DNA of 64,000 nucleotides from assembly GCA_965602855.1 (NCBI GenBank), contig CBFCZV010000009.1:1-64000 (forward strand), written 5' to 3'. Numbering within the stretch: the stretch's first letter is position 1; each line of letters begins with the position of its first letter. The stretch is from LH-M37 sp965602855 (GTDB lineage Bacteria; Pseudomonadota; Gammaproteobacteria; SZUA-229). The position numbers and the translations under genes are program-made. Positions 44,283 through 53,815 of this stretch are shown in pieces. The notes under the pieces were generated by a model that was not told the origin of the DNA, did no database searches, and saw nothing but the letters and a program-made list of their open reading frames with translations.

Positions 44283-44745
44283 AAGCGTCGTAATCAAAAC
44301 GCCTTTTGCAAAAATGGCTCTGATGTTTGAGTCAGGAGTGCTGGTGTCGGTGGATTTATTTTCTCAGGAAAAATTATTACCGCCCGTATCAAAGCGAGCT
44401 AAACAAGTGTGTCAGCAAATACAAGAATATTGCTCAAAGCAATTGCCTAATCTTGAATTTGATATTGAATTGACAGTAATGGGTACGCCCTTTCAGAAAA
44501 AAGTCTGGCGAGCATTGCAGCAAATTCCTGTTGGCCAGGTACTAACTTATGGTGAACTGGCTCAGAAATTGAAAACCTCAGCACGCGCCGTGGGCAATGC
44601 CTGTCGTGCCAACCCCATTCCTCTGGTGATTCCCTGTCACCGGGTTGTTTCTAAATCGGGTATGGGTGGTTTTGCAGGAAGCCGTGATGGTGAGCCAATG
44701 AAGATCAAGACGTGGTTGCTCGAGCATGAGGGCGCGTCTGTATAA
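44251..44745 (+). CDS. ogt: Methylated-DNA-protein cysteine methyltransferase
   Basis: Suicide repair enzyme that takes alkyl groups from O6-alkylguanine. Acceptor Cys129 in LVIPCHRVVSKSG, the DNA-reading helix RAVGNACRANP with its arginine finger, and FQKKVWRALQQIPVGQVLTYGELA. 164 residues. ATG 44251 overlaps the TPR gene by 32 bp; a slightly later start is possible. No Ada activator domain is fused. Confidence 0.95.
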   Translation: MQKKTSQTIPESVVIKTPFAKMALMFESGVLVSVDLFSQEKLLPPVSKRAKQVCQQIQEYCSKQLPNLEFDIELTVMGTPFQKKVWRALQQIPVGQVLTYGELAQKLKTSARAVGNACRANPIPLVIPCHRVVSKSGMGGFAGSRDGEPMKIKTWLLEHEGASV

Positions 44746-44840
44746 ATAGGTCAGCATTTTGATCTAAAGCATGCTTGTTCAATGGTTGTCAGAAGCTGTT
44801 TAATTTACAATGGCGACTCTATCCGCTCTTCTATCTTTTA

Positions 44841-45440
44841 ATGTCCCACACTCCTCATAATGAAATTGTTCTGGCTTCAGCCTCACCGAGACGCCTGCAG
44901 TTACTACAGCAAATTGGGGTTAGCACTCAGGTTCAGCCTGTTCCTGTTGAAGAGGTTTTGCTGGCTGGTGAGCTGCCCCTGGATTTTATCCAGCGCCTTG
45001 CTCTGGAGAAGGCGAGAGCCGGTTTTAAACTAATGTCCGAGCAGGGTGTCAAAATACCTGTTCTGGGTTCAGATACCATTGTGGAGCTGGATGGTGAAGT
45101 GTTTGGCAAACCGGCCGATATTGAGCAGGCAGTGCTAATGTTGACTAAACTCTCGGGTAGAGTTCACAACGTGCATACGGCGGTCGCAGTAAAGAATATT
45201 GAGGCAGAATATTCCGCCTTGAGTAGTAGTCAGGTTGAGTTTGCCGTGCTTTCAGATGAGATGATTGAGGCTTATGTGGCAAGCGGTGAGCCACTGGATA
45301 AGGCCGGGGCTTATGGTATTCAGGGCCTGGCCGCTCAGTTTGTGAAAAATTTAAACGGTAGTTATTCGGGTGTGATGGGTTTGCCGTTGTTTGAGACAGC
45401 GGAATTGCTGGGCAAAGTGCACGTAAAAACCCTCGGCTAA
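44841..45440 (+). CDS. maf: Maf-family nucleotide pyrophosphatase (dTTP/UTP-type)
   Basis: House-cleaning NTP pyrophosphatase; the YhdE branch acts on dTTP, UTP and modified forms. ATG 44841 is chosen over 44775 because the Maf fold begins with ASASPRRLQLLQQIG just after it. Other motifs are PVLGSDTIVELDGEVFGKP and GEPLDKAGAYGIQGLA. 199 residues. maf-rng-yhdP order is conserved in gammaproteobacteria. Confidence 0.94.
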   Translation: MSHTPHNEIVLASASPRRLQLLQQIGVSTQVQPVPVEEVLLAGELPLDFIQRLALEKARAGFKLMSEQGVKIPVLGSDTIVELDGEVFGKPADIEQAVLMLTKLSGRVHNVHTAVAVKNIEAEYSALSSSQVEFAVLSDEMIEAYVASGEPLDKAGAYGIQGLAAQFVKNLNGSYSGVMGLPLFETAELLGKVHVKTLG

Positions 45441-45482
45441 TAAGAGTCGAGTGTAAACAACAGAATTTGAAGAAGAGAAATA

Positions 45483-46958
45483 ATGTCGATTAGTAAGGAA
45501 ATTTTGATCAATATCACACCACAGGAAACGCGAGTTGCGATCCTAGAGAACGGTATGCTGCACGAGCTGTATATTGAGCGTAGTCGTAGTCGTGGTCTGG
45601 TTGGTAATGTTTATAAAGGACGCGTAGCGCGAGTATTGCCAGGTATGGAGGCCGCATTTATTGAAGTGGGTCTGGAGCGTGCGGCTTTTTTGCATGTTTC
45701 GGATATGGCTGGTTATAGCAAGCAAACTAGCGATGCTGAGTCAGAGCAGCTGGCACCTCAGATTGGGCAATTATTGAGGGAAGGACAGGAACTACTGGTT
45801 CAGGTGATAAAGGATCCTTTAGGTACTAAAGGCGCACGTCTGACCAGTAATATTACGATTCCGTCGCGTAATCTTGTGTTTATGCCTAATTCAGAAAATA
45901 TTGGGGTGTCTTCACGTATTGAGGGAGAAGAAGAGCGCGAGCGTCTCAAAGATATGCTGTTGTCGCAGGAAGGCCTGAATAAGGGTGTGGGTTATATTTT
46001 GCGTACAGCGGCAGAAGTGGCGACCGCTGATTCGATTGCCAGAGATATTAATTATCTAAATCGCCAGTGGGAGCACATTAATGCGGCTACTAACGTAAAA
46101 GCGGGCAACGCAGTACACAAAGACCTGCCTTTATATTTGCGCACACTGCGTGATATGGTCGATGATGACCTTGAAAAAATTCGGGTGGATTCACGTGAGA
46201 CATTTTGCTCCATGCTGGAGTTTGCTACTACCTATGTGCCCGAGGTTGAAGAAAAAATTGAACACTATCCTGGTGAACGACCTATTTTTGATTTGTACAG
46301 TGTTGAAGATGAAATACACAAAGGTCTGGATCGTAAAGTACATTTGAAATCGGGTGGCTATCTGATTTTTGATCAGACCGAAGCGATGACCACGGTTGAT
46401 GTTAATACCGGTGCTTATGTTGGTAGTCGTAATCTGGAAGAAACGATTTTCAAAACTAATCTGGAAGCGGCACAGGCGATTGCACGACAACTACGTTTGC
46501 GTAATCTTGGTGGCATTATCATTCTTGATTTTATTGATATGAATGTAGAAGATCACAAACGTCAGGTGATCAGAGCGCTGGAAAAATCGCTGGATAAAGA
46601 TCATGCACGAACCCATGTTTGTGAAGTGTCGAGTTTGGGGCTGGTTGAAATGACGCGCAAGCGCACGCGTGAAAGTTTAGAACATGTGTTGTGTGGTGTT
46701 TGTCCTACCTGTGAAGGTCGTGGTTCAATAAAAACGGCTGAGACAGTTTGTTATGAAATATTTAGAGAAATTCTGCGAGAAGCGCGTCAGTTTGATGCTA
46801 AAGAACTGCTGGTATTAGCTGCGCAGGAAGTTGTGGATTTGCTGGTCGATGAAGAATCAGCCAGTTTGGCTGAGCTGGAGGACTTTATCGATACGCCGAT
46901 TCGTTTTCAGGCTGAAGCCATGTATACCCAAGAGCAATATGATGTTGTGATTGTGTAA
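45483..46958 (+). CDS. rng: Ribonuclease G
   Basis: Endoribonuclease for 16S rRNA 5'-end maturation and some mRNA turnover. S1 domain near 35-120 (GNVYKGRVARVLPGMEAAF), catalytic aspartates in TVDVNTGAY and ILDFIDM, and a Zn-link CGVCPTCEGRG. 491 residues without a long C-terminal scaffold tail, so RNase G rather than RNase E. Sits between maf and yhdP. Confidence 0.97.
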   Translation: MSISKEILINITPQETRVAILENGMLHELYIERSRSRGLVGNVYKGRVARVLPGMEAAFIEVGLERAAFLHVSDMAGYSKQTSDAESEQLAPQIGQLLREGQELLVQVIKDPLGTKGARLTSNITIPSRNLVFMPNSENIGVSSRIEGEEERERLKDMLLSQEGLNKGVGYILRTAAEVATADSIARDINYLNRQWEHINAATNVKAGNAVHKDLPLYLRTLRDMVDDDLEKIRVDSRETFCSMLEFATTYVPEVEEKIEHYPGERPIFDLYSVEDEIHKGLDRKVHLKSGGYLIFDQTEAMTTVDVNTGAYVGSRNLEETIFKTNLEAAQAIARQLRLRNLGGIIILDFIDMNVEDHKRQVIRALEKSLDKDHARTHVCEVSSLGLVEMTRKRTRESLEHVLCGVCPTCEGRGSIKTAETVCYEIFREILREARQFDAKELLVLAAQEVVDLLVDEESASLAELEDFIDTPIRFQAEAMYTQEQYDVVIV

Positions 46959-46991
46959 TGTCTTCGACATTGTATTTCTGAGAAATAATAA

Positions 46992-49900
46992 ATGACCTGG
47001 TTTGACAAAATTCGTCTTTACCTGATTTACACGGTTGCCACAATACTGATTGTACTGGCGGTAGTTTTTAGTGTGTTGCGTATCGTGTTGCCTAATGCAA
47101 CCGGCTACGTAGATGATGTTGAGCAAATATTAAGCGAGCAGATCGGCTTGCCAGTTTCGATTGCCAGTATGGACGCAGACATGTACTGGCTGGTGCCACG
47201 ACTCAAACTGGTCGATGTCGTTATTTACGATAAAGATAAACAGCGTGAATTGCTGCGCCTCGATGAGGCTCTTTTTGCATTAGCCTTCGTTGATTCTATT
47301 CTTCAATTATCCCCCATTGTGGGTGATGTTGATCTGGTCGGTGCTGATCTTTATATCGAACGTCATGCCAATAATCAATGGCGTATTCAGGGTATTGATT
47401 TTGGCGGAGAGGTTACAGGCTCATCTACTGCTGATTCTTCAAATGAACTTATTTCCGCAATCAAAAATACCAGTTTCTCTTTACTCAATAGTAATATTCA
47501 TTGGCAAGATTACAGGCTGCGTGATGGACAGCTTGATTTTATTGATGCCAATATTTTTATTGAGGAGTTTTTGGATGATCATAGCCTGGAAATTAATTTA
47601 CAGTTACCAGAAAAATATGGTCGTTTTCTTCGATTAATTGTTAAAACTGATGATGATATTGCGCAGATATTAGAAGCTGATCTGGATGTTTATTTGCAGG
47701 CTGAGTCGATTGATATAGGTAGATGGCTTACTATGTTGGATATTGCTGATTTGCCATCAGTCAAAGGCACTTTTAATGGTGAGCTATGGCTGTCACGCAA
47801 GGCAAATTTAATATCGCATATTACGCTGGATGCAGTAGTAGAAAATTTTCAGCTTAAGCGAAAAGATTATGGTGAGTTTTCACTTGATGGTTTGTCTGGG
47901 CAATTTGAATGGATAAAGACAAAAGGTGGGTGGGAGTTTGCTAGTCATGATATTTATTTACTCAACCAAAATGCGGCGTGGCCAGAGTTAGCGAATATTT
48001 CTGCAGCTCAAAATGTAGAGGGGTTGTTTTTCTCATCGACATATTTACGTTTACAGGATCTGATTGGTCTTGCAGACGTGGTTCTAAGCAAAGAACAATC
48101 AGTTTTTGTAAAAAAATATCAGATGAACAAATTTGCTGGTGATTTTTATAATTCAACAGCATTTATTTCAGCGAGTGATAGTAAAGATGTAAGATTCTCG
48201 ACGATCTTTGAGAATGTTGATTTTTCTGTTCCAGATAGTGAGATTTTATTTAAGGGTGTTGATGGATCATTGGCCTATGTGAAAGATCAGGCAAGAATTG
48301 AATTTTTATCTGAAACAGTGGTAATGGTTTTTGGTTCTTTGTTCCGTCAGCCACTCGATGCTGATTTAATAGAGGGAGTTGTATTTGCTACACGTGAAAA
48401 CAATGACTGGCAGATCTCCGCAGAAGATCTCTATCTTTTGAATTCAGATCTTGAAATTAATACGCGTTTAAAAATACGGGTGAATGAGAAAGGCGCTTCA
48501 CTTGCGGACATTCAATCTGATTTTAGAGATGTTAATGGTGCGGCAATAGGAAAATATTATCCACTGCCTGTTATGTCAAAAGATTTACTCGACTGGCTGG
48601 ATATGGCTATCACTGACGGTTTTGTAGAATCGGGTAGTTTTATCATGCACGGTGATTTAAGTCGTTTCCCCTATGCTGATAACGACGGGATTATGGAAGT
48701 TGTTTTTGATGCCAGTTACCTAACCTTGAATTTTCTTGAGGGCTGGCCCAGTTTAAATGGTCTAAGCAGTCATATTCGTTTTCATAACTCATCATTGTTT
48801 ATCAATGATGCGAATGGACAGACTTATCGTGGAGAACTAACGGATGCAAAGGTGCTTATACCTGATCTTTATGCTCCCCGCCTATTTATTGATGGGCATG
48901 TTGAAGCTCCCGCAGAGGATCTTCAGCAATATGTATGGGATAGTGGTCTGGATGATATTCTGGGAGCAGCGATGAAACAGTTCCAGGCCAGTGGTAATAC
49001 TGGGCTTGATCTGGAGCTTGAAATACCCCTCGATAATGGTGATGCAGTACAGGCAAGAGGTGCCTTGCAATTTAGAGGTAATGAGTTGTATTTGCCTGTG
49101 ATGGATTATGTTCTGGATGAAGTTAATGGTCGTCTGTTTTTTGATGGTGACCAGTTGAGCGCTAATGATATTGAGGCTGTTTTTGAAGGTGAATCAGTCA
49201 TTATTGATGTGATGAGTATTGATGTTTCAGATGATGATGAATTTAGCGCAAATATTTTTAGCACTAATAATCTTTTTGGTGAAGATGAAGTAGAAGCTCA
49301 TTCTGAATTAATCTTTAATATAAAAGGACGTTTACCTGCTGATGGCATGTTGAAAAAATTTGACTGGATACCAAAGGACTGGGTGGCTGGTGCTTCAGAT
49401 TGGGATGTAGTGGTGCATCTGCCAAAAGATACTGAGGATTATTCTGTTCGTGTTGAAATGGATTCAAAACTTGAAGGTACGACTATCAGCCTGTCAGATG
49501 CGGTGAGTAAAAATTCAGATGAATTGTTACCAGTTAATCTTGAAATTAAGGCATTGTTTGATGGTTTGCAGGTGGATGTTAAATCGGAAAAAAACTTCAC
49601 ATTGTTTGCAACCAGAAATGATGAAAGTGTCTGGGATTTTGTAGTTGATTCCAGTTTGATTCGAGGTAGTGGTGAATTTGCAGAAGACCTGAACAAAGAT
49701 TCAGCGGCATTGCTTGATCTTGAGTACATTGATCTGCTGACTTTGTTTGAGTCTAGTGGTGAAGGTGGTGAGGCTGTATCATTAAAGCCCACTTTTTTCC
49801 CGTCATTAAATTTTAAAACCAAGGTGCTTTCGTGGAATGATTGGGAATTTAGTGACGTCAGGCTGGATACTAGCTGGAATTCTCATGGCATGCTGATTGA

Positions 49901-50636
49901 TTCAATAAGTTTGCACGGGCCGTCACTACAGATTGAGGGTAAGGGTAGCTGGCTGAGTTCATGGCAGAACGCGCATGAATCCAATTTTAATTTTAATGTA
50001 AAGAGTGACGATCTTGGGCGCACACTAACTATATTAGATCTTACTAAAAATATGAAGCGTGGTGACTATGTGGGTAAGGTCAACTGGCGCTGGTTCGATG
50101 AACCTTATCGTTTTTCATGGAAAACAGTGCAGGGTAATTCGAATTTTACGATGAAAGAGGGTGAAATTAAGGCGATGGACCCAGGGGCGAGTGGCAGAAT
50201 TGTCGGTTTGCTTAATGTGTTTAAGCTGTTTGATCGATTAACACTGGATTTTAGTGATGTTTCAGGTGAGGGTTTTGCTTTTGATTCGGTCGAAGGTAAT
50301 TTCAAATTTCAAGATGGTCATGCATTTGCTGAAAATATTGAAATCAGTGCGGCAGCTGCCAACATGAAGTTGACAGGAAATATTGGTACAGTTGATCGAG
50401 ATTATGATTTGCATATGCAGGTCAGGCCTCGCTCATCTGCAGCGGCCTTTACTGGTGGAACGTTGGCCGGTGGCCCGGTTTTGGGTGCTGGGCTGGTGCT
50501 GATCAGCAAATTGTTTGGGCTTGAAAAGAGTGCTTACGATGAATATGAAATAACAGGCGTGTGGGATGATCCACAGATTGAGCAGATTGAGAAACATAGT
50601 GTAGAGGCTGAAGTGAAGCCTGAGGATGAAGAATGA
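46992..50636 (+). CDS. yhdP: YhdP family AsmA-like envelope protein
   Basis: 1214 residues. One N-terminal helix (about 10-36) then a very long beta-rich periplasmic domain of the AsmA/VPS13-like bridge type. E. coli YhdP helps carry phospholipids to the outer membrane, and this length fits (E. coli ~1266). The C-terminal AsmA-like signature is present (TGNIGTVDRDYDLHMQVRP; GLVLISKLFGLE). Downstream of rng as in E. coli; overlaps the next small gene by ATGA. Confidence 0.95.
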   Translation: MTWFDKIRLYLIYTVATILIVLAVVFSVLRIVLPNATGYVDDVEQILSEQIGLPVSIASMDADMYWLVPRLKLVDVVIYDKDKQRELLRLDEALFALAFVDSILQLSPIVGDVDLVGADLYIERHANNQWRIQGIDFGGEVTGSSTADSSNELISAIKNTSFSLLNSNIHWQDYRLRDGQLDFIDANIFIEEFLDDHSLEINLQLPEKYGRFLRLIVKTDDDIAQILEADLDVYLQAESIDIGRWLTMLDIADLPSVKGTFNGELWLSRKANLISHITLDAVVENFQLKRKDYGEFSLDGLSGQFEWIKTKGGWEFASHDIYLLNQNAAWPELANISAAQNVEGLFFSSTYLRLQDLIGLADVVLSKEQSVFVKKYQMNKFAGDFYNSTAFISASDSKDVRFSTIFENVDFSVPDSEILFKGVDGSLAYVKDQARIEFLSETVVMVFGSLFRQPLDADLIEGVVFATRENNDWQISAEDLYLLNSDLEINTRLKIRVNEKGASLADIQSDFRDVNGAAIGKYYPLPVMSKDLLDWLDMAITDGFVESGSFIMHGDLSRFPYADNDGIMEVVFDASYLTLNFLEGWPSLNGLSSHIRFHNSSLFINDANGQTYRGELTDAKVLIPDLYAPRLFIDGHVEAPAEDLQQYVWDSGLDDILGAAMKQFQASGNTGLDLELEIPLDNGDAVQARGALQFRGNELYLPVMDYVLDEVNGRLFFDGDQLSANDIEAVFEGESVIIDVMSIDVSDDDEFSANIFSTNNLFGEDEVEAHSELIFNIKGRLPADGMLKKFDWIPKDWVAGASDWDVVVHLPKDTEDYSVRVEMDSKLEGTTISLSDAVSKNSDELLPVNLEIKALFDGLQVDVKSEKNFTLFATRNDESVWDFVVDSSLIRGSGEFAEDLNKDSAALLDLEYIDLLTLFESSGEGGEAVSLKPTFFPSLNFKTKVLSWNDWEFSDVRLDTSWNSHGMLIDSISLHGPSLQIEGKGSWLSSWQNAHESNFNFNVKSDDLGRTLTILDLTKNMKRGDYVGKVNWRWFDEPYRFSWKTVQGNSNFTMKEGEIKAMDPGASGRIVGLLNVFKLFDRLTLDFSDVSGEGFAFDSVEGNFKFQDGHAFAENIEISAAAANMKLTGNIGTVDRDYDLHMQVRPRSSAAAFTGGTLAGGPVLGAGLVLISKLFGLEKSAYDEYEITGVWDDPQIEQIEKHSVEAEVKPEDEE

Positions 50637-51001
50637 GTGTGCATAAAATTATCGTTTTTTTTATTCTTGCCTTTTTGTTTTCACCAGTGGCGATTGCGGA
50701 AACGCCTGAATTGAATGATCTGCAGTGGAAATTGACGGAAGAGCAATGGGATCTGGTAAAGCAGGGTGATCAATTATTGAAAATGCCGGTAATGAAGCAG
50801 ATGGTCGAAGCATGGGGGCAGCAGCAGGGGCAGGGCATTGAATTAAGATATCCTGGCGGTGAAGAAGGGGAGTTATGGGTTGAGGAATTGATGGATAGGT
50901 TGATTTCGCTGGCGATTCCTTCAAAATACCTGTCTGCAGTTGCTGGTAGTGGTGAAGCAGATGTTATTATTATTAAAATATTTAAAGTTGGAGATGTATA
51001 G
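50633..51001 (+). CDS. Small exported hypothetical protein
   Basis: Not recognised. 122 residues; signal peptide about 1-22 (ending SPVAIA-ET). The body is amphipathic (WKLTEEQWDLVKQGDQLLKM; LRYPGGEEGELWVEELMDRL) and acidic, without cysteines. Coupled to yhdP by a 4-bp overlap and to the amidase by 2 bp, so it belongs to the yhdP transcript. A role alongside YhdP is only guessed from position. Confidence 0.78.
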   Translation: MSVHKIIVFFILAFLFSPVAIAETPELNDLQWKLTEEQWDLVKQGDQLLKMPVMKQMVEAWGQQQGQGIELRYPGGEEGELWVEELMDRLISLAIPSKYLSAVAGSGEADVIIIKIFKVGDV

Positions 51002-51003
51002 CA

Positions 51004-51834
51004 GTGAGTAAGGTTGCAGCAATTCAAATGGCATCAGGCCCCAATGTGCAGGCAAATCTGGACGAGGCTGAAAAATTTATAAAAATAGCCGTTAAGCAGG
51101 GTGCTGAGCTCATCGTTTTGCCTGAAAACTTTGCCATCATGGGCATGACCGAAATGGATAAGGTTGGCGTTTCCGAGAAATATGGTCAGGGTTTGATCCA
51201 GGATTTTTTGAGTACCCAGGCTTCAACACATGGTATTTGGCTGGTCGGTGGCACTCTCCCCATTCAGTCTGATGAAGCAAATAAAGTCTATGCCACCTGC
51301 TTGCTGTTCAATGACTCTGGTGAAGTGGCTGCGCGTTATGACAAGATTCATTTGTTTGATGTGACTCTGGAAGAAAGTGATGAAAGTTACACCGAGTCTG
51401 AAACCACGACTCCGGGCGATGAAGTGATTGTTGCCGATACACCTTTTGGTCGCCTGGGTCTGGCTATTTGCTACGATCTGCGTTTTCCTGAGGTGTTCAG
51501 GGCGATGGCCGATGTCGGTATTGATATATGCGTGCTGCCTTCGGCGTTCACCAGTCTGACGGGTAAGGCGCATTGGGAAACATTGATTCGTGCACGCGCA
51601 ATAGAAAATTTATCGTATATGGTGGCGGCCGCACAGGGTGGTTACCACGTTAATGGTCGTGAAACTCATGGCGATAGCATGATTGTCGATCCATGGGGCA
51701 TGGTACTCAATCGCTTGCCGCACGGCACGGGTGTGGTGGTGTCGGAAATTGATATCAACAAACTTCAGAAGACACGTCAATTATTCCCAGCACTGCAGCA
51801 CAGACGGCTGAATTGTAAAATAAACTACGCCTGA
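51004..51834 (+). CDS. Carbon-nitrogen hydrolase, nitrilase superfamily (Nit1-like)
   Basis: Catalytic triad Glu41 (VLPENFAIMG), Lys114 (RYDKIHLFDV) and Cys156 (LAICYDLRFPEVF). 276 residues, most like the Nit1/YafV-type group; deaminated-glutathione amidase activity is known for Nit1 and would be a fair guess. GTG start at 51004, 2 bp after the previous stop. In many gammaproteobacteria nit is followed by tldD and then yjgA; here tldD is absent and the yjgA homologue lies on the other strand. Confidence 0.93.
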   Translation: MSKVAAIQMASGPNVQANLDEAEKFIKIAVKQGAELIVLPENFAIMGMTEMDKVGVSEKYGQGLIQDFLSTQASTHGIWLVGGTLPIQSDEANKVYATCLLFNDSGEVAARYDKIHLFDVTLEESDESYTESETTTPGDEVIVADTPFGRLGLAICYDLRFPEVFRAMADVGIDICVLPSAFTSLTGKAHWETLIRARAIENLSYMVAAAQGGYHVNGRETHGDSMIVDPWGMVLNRLPHGTGVVVSEIDINKLQKTRQLFPALQHRRLNCKINYA

Positions 51835-51868
51835 TTGACGTAAATCTAACTTGTTTCTGAACTGGATT

Positions 51869-52372
51869 TTATTCCTGCAAGTCTCGCAAATATTTAAATA
51901 ATTTTCGTGCCGAGGCCGGTGGTTTTTCCTGCTGCAGCTCACGTTTTGCCTGACGAATCAGCTGATTAATGTGCTGACGATCAATATTCGGATGAGCATC
52001 AATAATTTCAGAGAGGGCTGTTTTGTCATCGGCCAGTAACTGGTCGCGCCATCGCTCTACCTTTCTAAATTGTATGGTATTGGTATCGTGCTTATGTTTG
52101 ATCTGTTCTAGCTGGATTTTTATCTCGTCAGCATCAATCTGGCGCATAATCTTGCCGATGTATTGACGTTGCCGTTTAAGACCGCTCCGGGACTGTAATT
52201 TTTTTGCTTCACGCACAGCGTTGAGCAGGGTATCGGGCAGGCTCATGGTGTTGAGCTCTTCCTGCTTGAGTGAAATCAGTGTGTCGCCCAGTTTTTTTAG
52301 TGCATCACAGTCACGTTTTTCCTGTGATTTACTGGGTGCTAGTTCTTCTTCAAATTCGTCCTCATTTTTCAC
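51869..52372 (-). CDS. darP: Dual-action ribosomal maturation protein DarP (DUF615/YjgA)
   Basis: Binds late 50S precursors and aids the peptidyl-transferase centre. 167 residues, helical and basic: EDEFEEELAPSKSQEKR, SLPDTLLNAVREAKKLQSR and the C-terminal HINQLIRQAKREL..ARKLFKYLR are the family pattern. It overlaps the DUF3108 stop by 4 bp on the same strand, so it is the last gene of the purM-purN-DUF3108-darP block. Confidence 0.92.
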   Translation of the reverse strand: MKNEDEFEEELAPSKSQEKRDCDALKKLGDTLISLKQEELNTMSLPDTLLNAVREAKKLQSRSGLKRQRQYIGKIMRQIDADEIKIQLEQIKHKHDTNTIQFRKVERWRDQLLADDKTALSEIIDAHPNIDRQHINQLIRQAKRELQQEKPPASARKLFKYLRDLQE

Positions 52373-53172
52373 TGTTCATCAAGCTCCTCTATTTCGTCTG
52401 CCTCTGTATTGAAAGTCATCGTTTTGTCAGTAGAAAATTGAGCATGATTGAGTAACATTGTGAGTTGTAGTTTACCTTTTTTCCACTTTTCAATTTTAAC
52501 GGGTAGGTTGTTCAGGCTGGGTGCTAGCCACAAATAAATAGGATTTTTTTTAGCACTGCCATCGCGCTCTGTTTTGATGGTTTGAATGGTGTTGCCATTG
52601 ACCTCGATTTCTTCAGTGCCATGGGTAATAAAGGAATAGCTTATGAATTTTCCTTTGACCATCATGGTGTATTGCTGGGGTTCGGTTTTCTCTTTTGTGT
52701 TGAGCATTAGGGGAACCTGGTAGCTACTGGTGTCCCATACGGGCTTATCTACTTTGAGTTCCAGTTTGTTGCCATAGGCGGTGCCACTGACTTTTCCCAG
52801 TAGTTTCTCGTCAGATTGAATCCAGTCAATTTTTAAATCTATATCGCGATTTTTTTTATCTTTTGATTTTTGTTTGTGGCTGAATTCAGTCAACAATAAC
52901 TGATTGTTTTGATTAGACAGAAAACTGTTCTCATCCAGCACATCATTTCGTATCAGCGCTGCCAGTCCTACAGTCTCAGTGTGCTGGCTTATGCGCACAC
53001 CATTGTTTTCATGTTTGAGTGAGAAATTAATTTTGGCGATAGCTATGCCAAATTTCTCAATGCTATAACTGGCGTTGTATTCGAGCGGCAGTGCAAAGCC
53101 TGATGATGGCAGCAGGATCAGAGCAAGTAATAAGCTTTTTACTGAGGTAAGGAAAGCGTGTTGTTTTGCCAT
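52369..53172 (-). CDS. DUF3108 exported protein
   Basis: Signal peptide (LLLALILLPSSGFA-L) and a beta-rich DUF3108 domain (LEYNASYSIEKFGIAIAKI). 267 residues; periplasmic, function unknown. Overlaps purN by 34 bp and darP by 4 bp. In many gammaproteobacteria DUF3108 lies directly after purN, which supports the call. Confidence 0.9.
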   Translation of the reverse strand: MAKQHAFLTSVKSLLLALILLPSSGFALPLEYNASYSIEKFGIAIAKINFSLKHENNGVRISQHTETVGLAALIRNDVLDENSFLSNQNNQLLLTEFSHKQKSKDKKNRDIDLKIDWIQSDEKLLGKVSGTAYGNKLELKVDKPVWDTSSYQVPLMLNTKEKTEPQQYTMMVKGKFISYSFITHGTEEIEVNGNTIQTIKTERDGSAKKNPIYLWLAPSLNNLPVKIEKWKKGKLQLTMLLNHAQFSTDKTMTFNTEADEIEELDEQ

Positions 53173-53804
53173 GTTGCTATTTCCCTGACAGGTTTGTTAT
53201 CAAAATGTACATGATTATCTTTCAGTCTTAGTTGCCCACTGGTGAACCATTCTATAGCGAGCGGATAAATAATATGTTCCTGTTCCAATACGCGCTCAGC
53301 CAGCGTTTTTTCATCGTCATCATCAAGTACGGGTACTGTAGCCTGTATGACAACAGGGCCGCTATCAAGTTCGTTGCTGACAAAATGAATGCTGGCACCG
53401 TGTTGTTTGTTGCCTGCTTTCAAAGCCCGGCGGTGCGTATGCATGCCTTTGAACTCGGGTAGTAATGATGGGTGAATATTGAGTATTCGGTCTTCGTATT
53501 GTTCGATAAAGGCTTCTGGCAATATTCTCATAAAACCGGCTAGCACAATCAGGTCTGGTTTGAGTTCAGCAACCTGCTCAGCCAGAGCATGGTCAAATTG
53601 CGAACGGTCAGGGAATTTTGTGTGGTCAATAACAATAGTGTTAATGCCAGCAGATTCAGCTCTTTCCAGGCCTAAAACATCGGGTCGATTACTAATGACA
53701 GCGCTGATGTTTGTGTGAATCTTTTTCTCAGCAACAGCGTCAATAATTGCCTGAAGATTACTGCCCGAGCCAGAAATCAATATGACAATTGATGGCGTAC
53801 TCAT
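53139..53804 (-). CDS. purN: Phosphoribosylglycinamide formyltransferase
   Basis: Transfers formyl from 10-formyl-THF to GAR in purine synthesis. GSGSNLQAII at the GAR site, NIHPSLLPEFKG (catalytic Asn and His) and SNELDSGPVVIQ. The start is taken as ATG 53804, since a longer frame would overlap purM and adds no conserved residues. 221 residues; follows purM by 11 bp. Confidence 0.97.
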   Translation of the reverse strand: MSTPSIVILISGSGSNLQAIIDAVAEKKIHTNISAVISNRPDVLGLERAESAGINTIVIDHTKFPDRSQFDHALAEQVAELKPDLIVLAGFMRILPEAFIEQYEDRILNIHPSLLPEFKGMHTHRRALKAGNKQHGASIHFVSNELDSGPVVIQATVPVLDDDDEKTLAERVLEQEHIIYPLAIEWFTSGQLRLKDNHVHFDNKPVREIATWQNNTLSLPQ

Positions 53805-53815
53805 GGCTGAATTGT

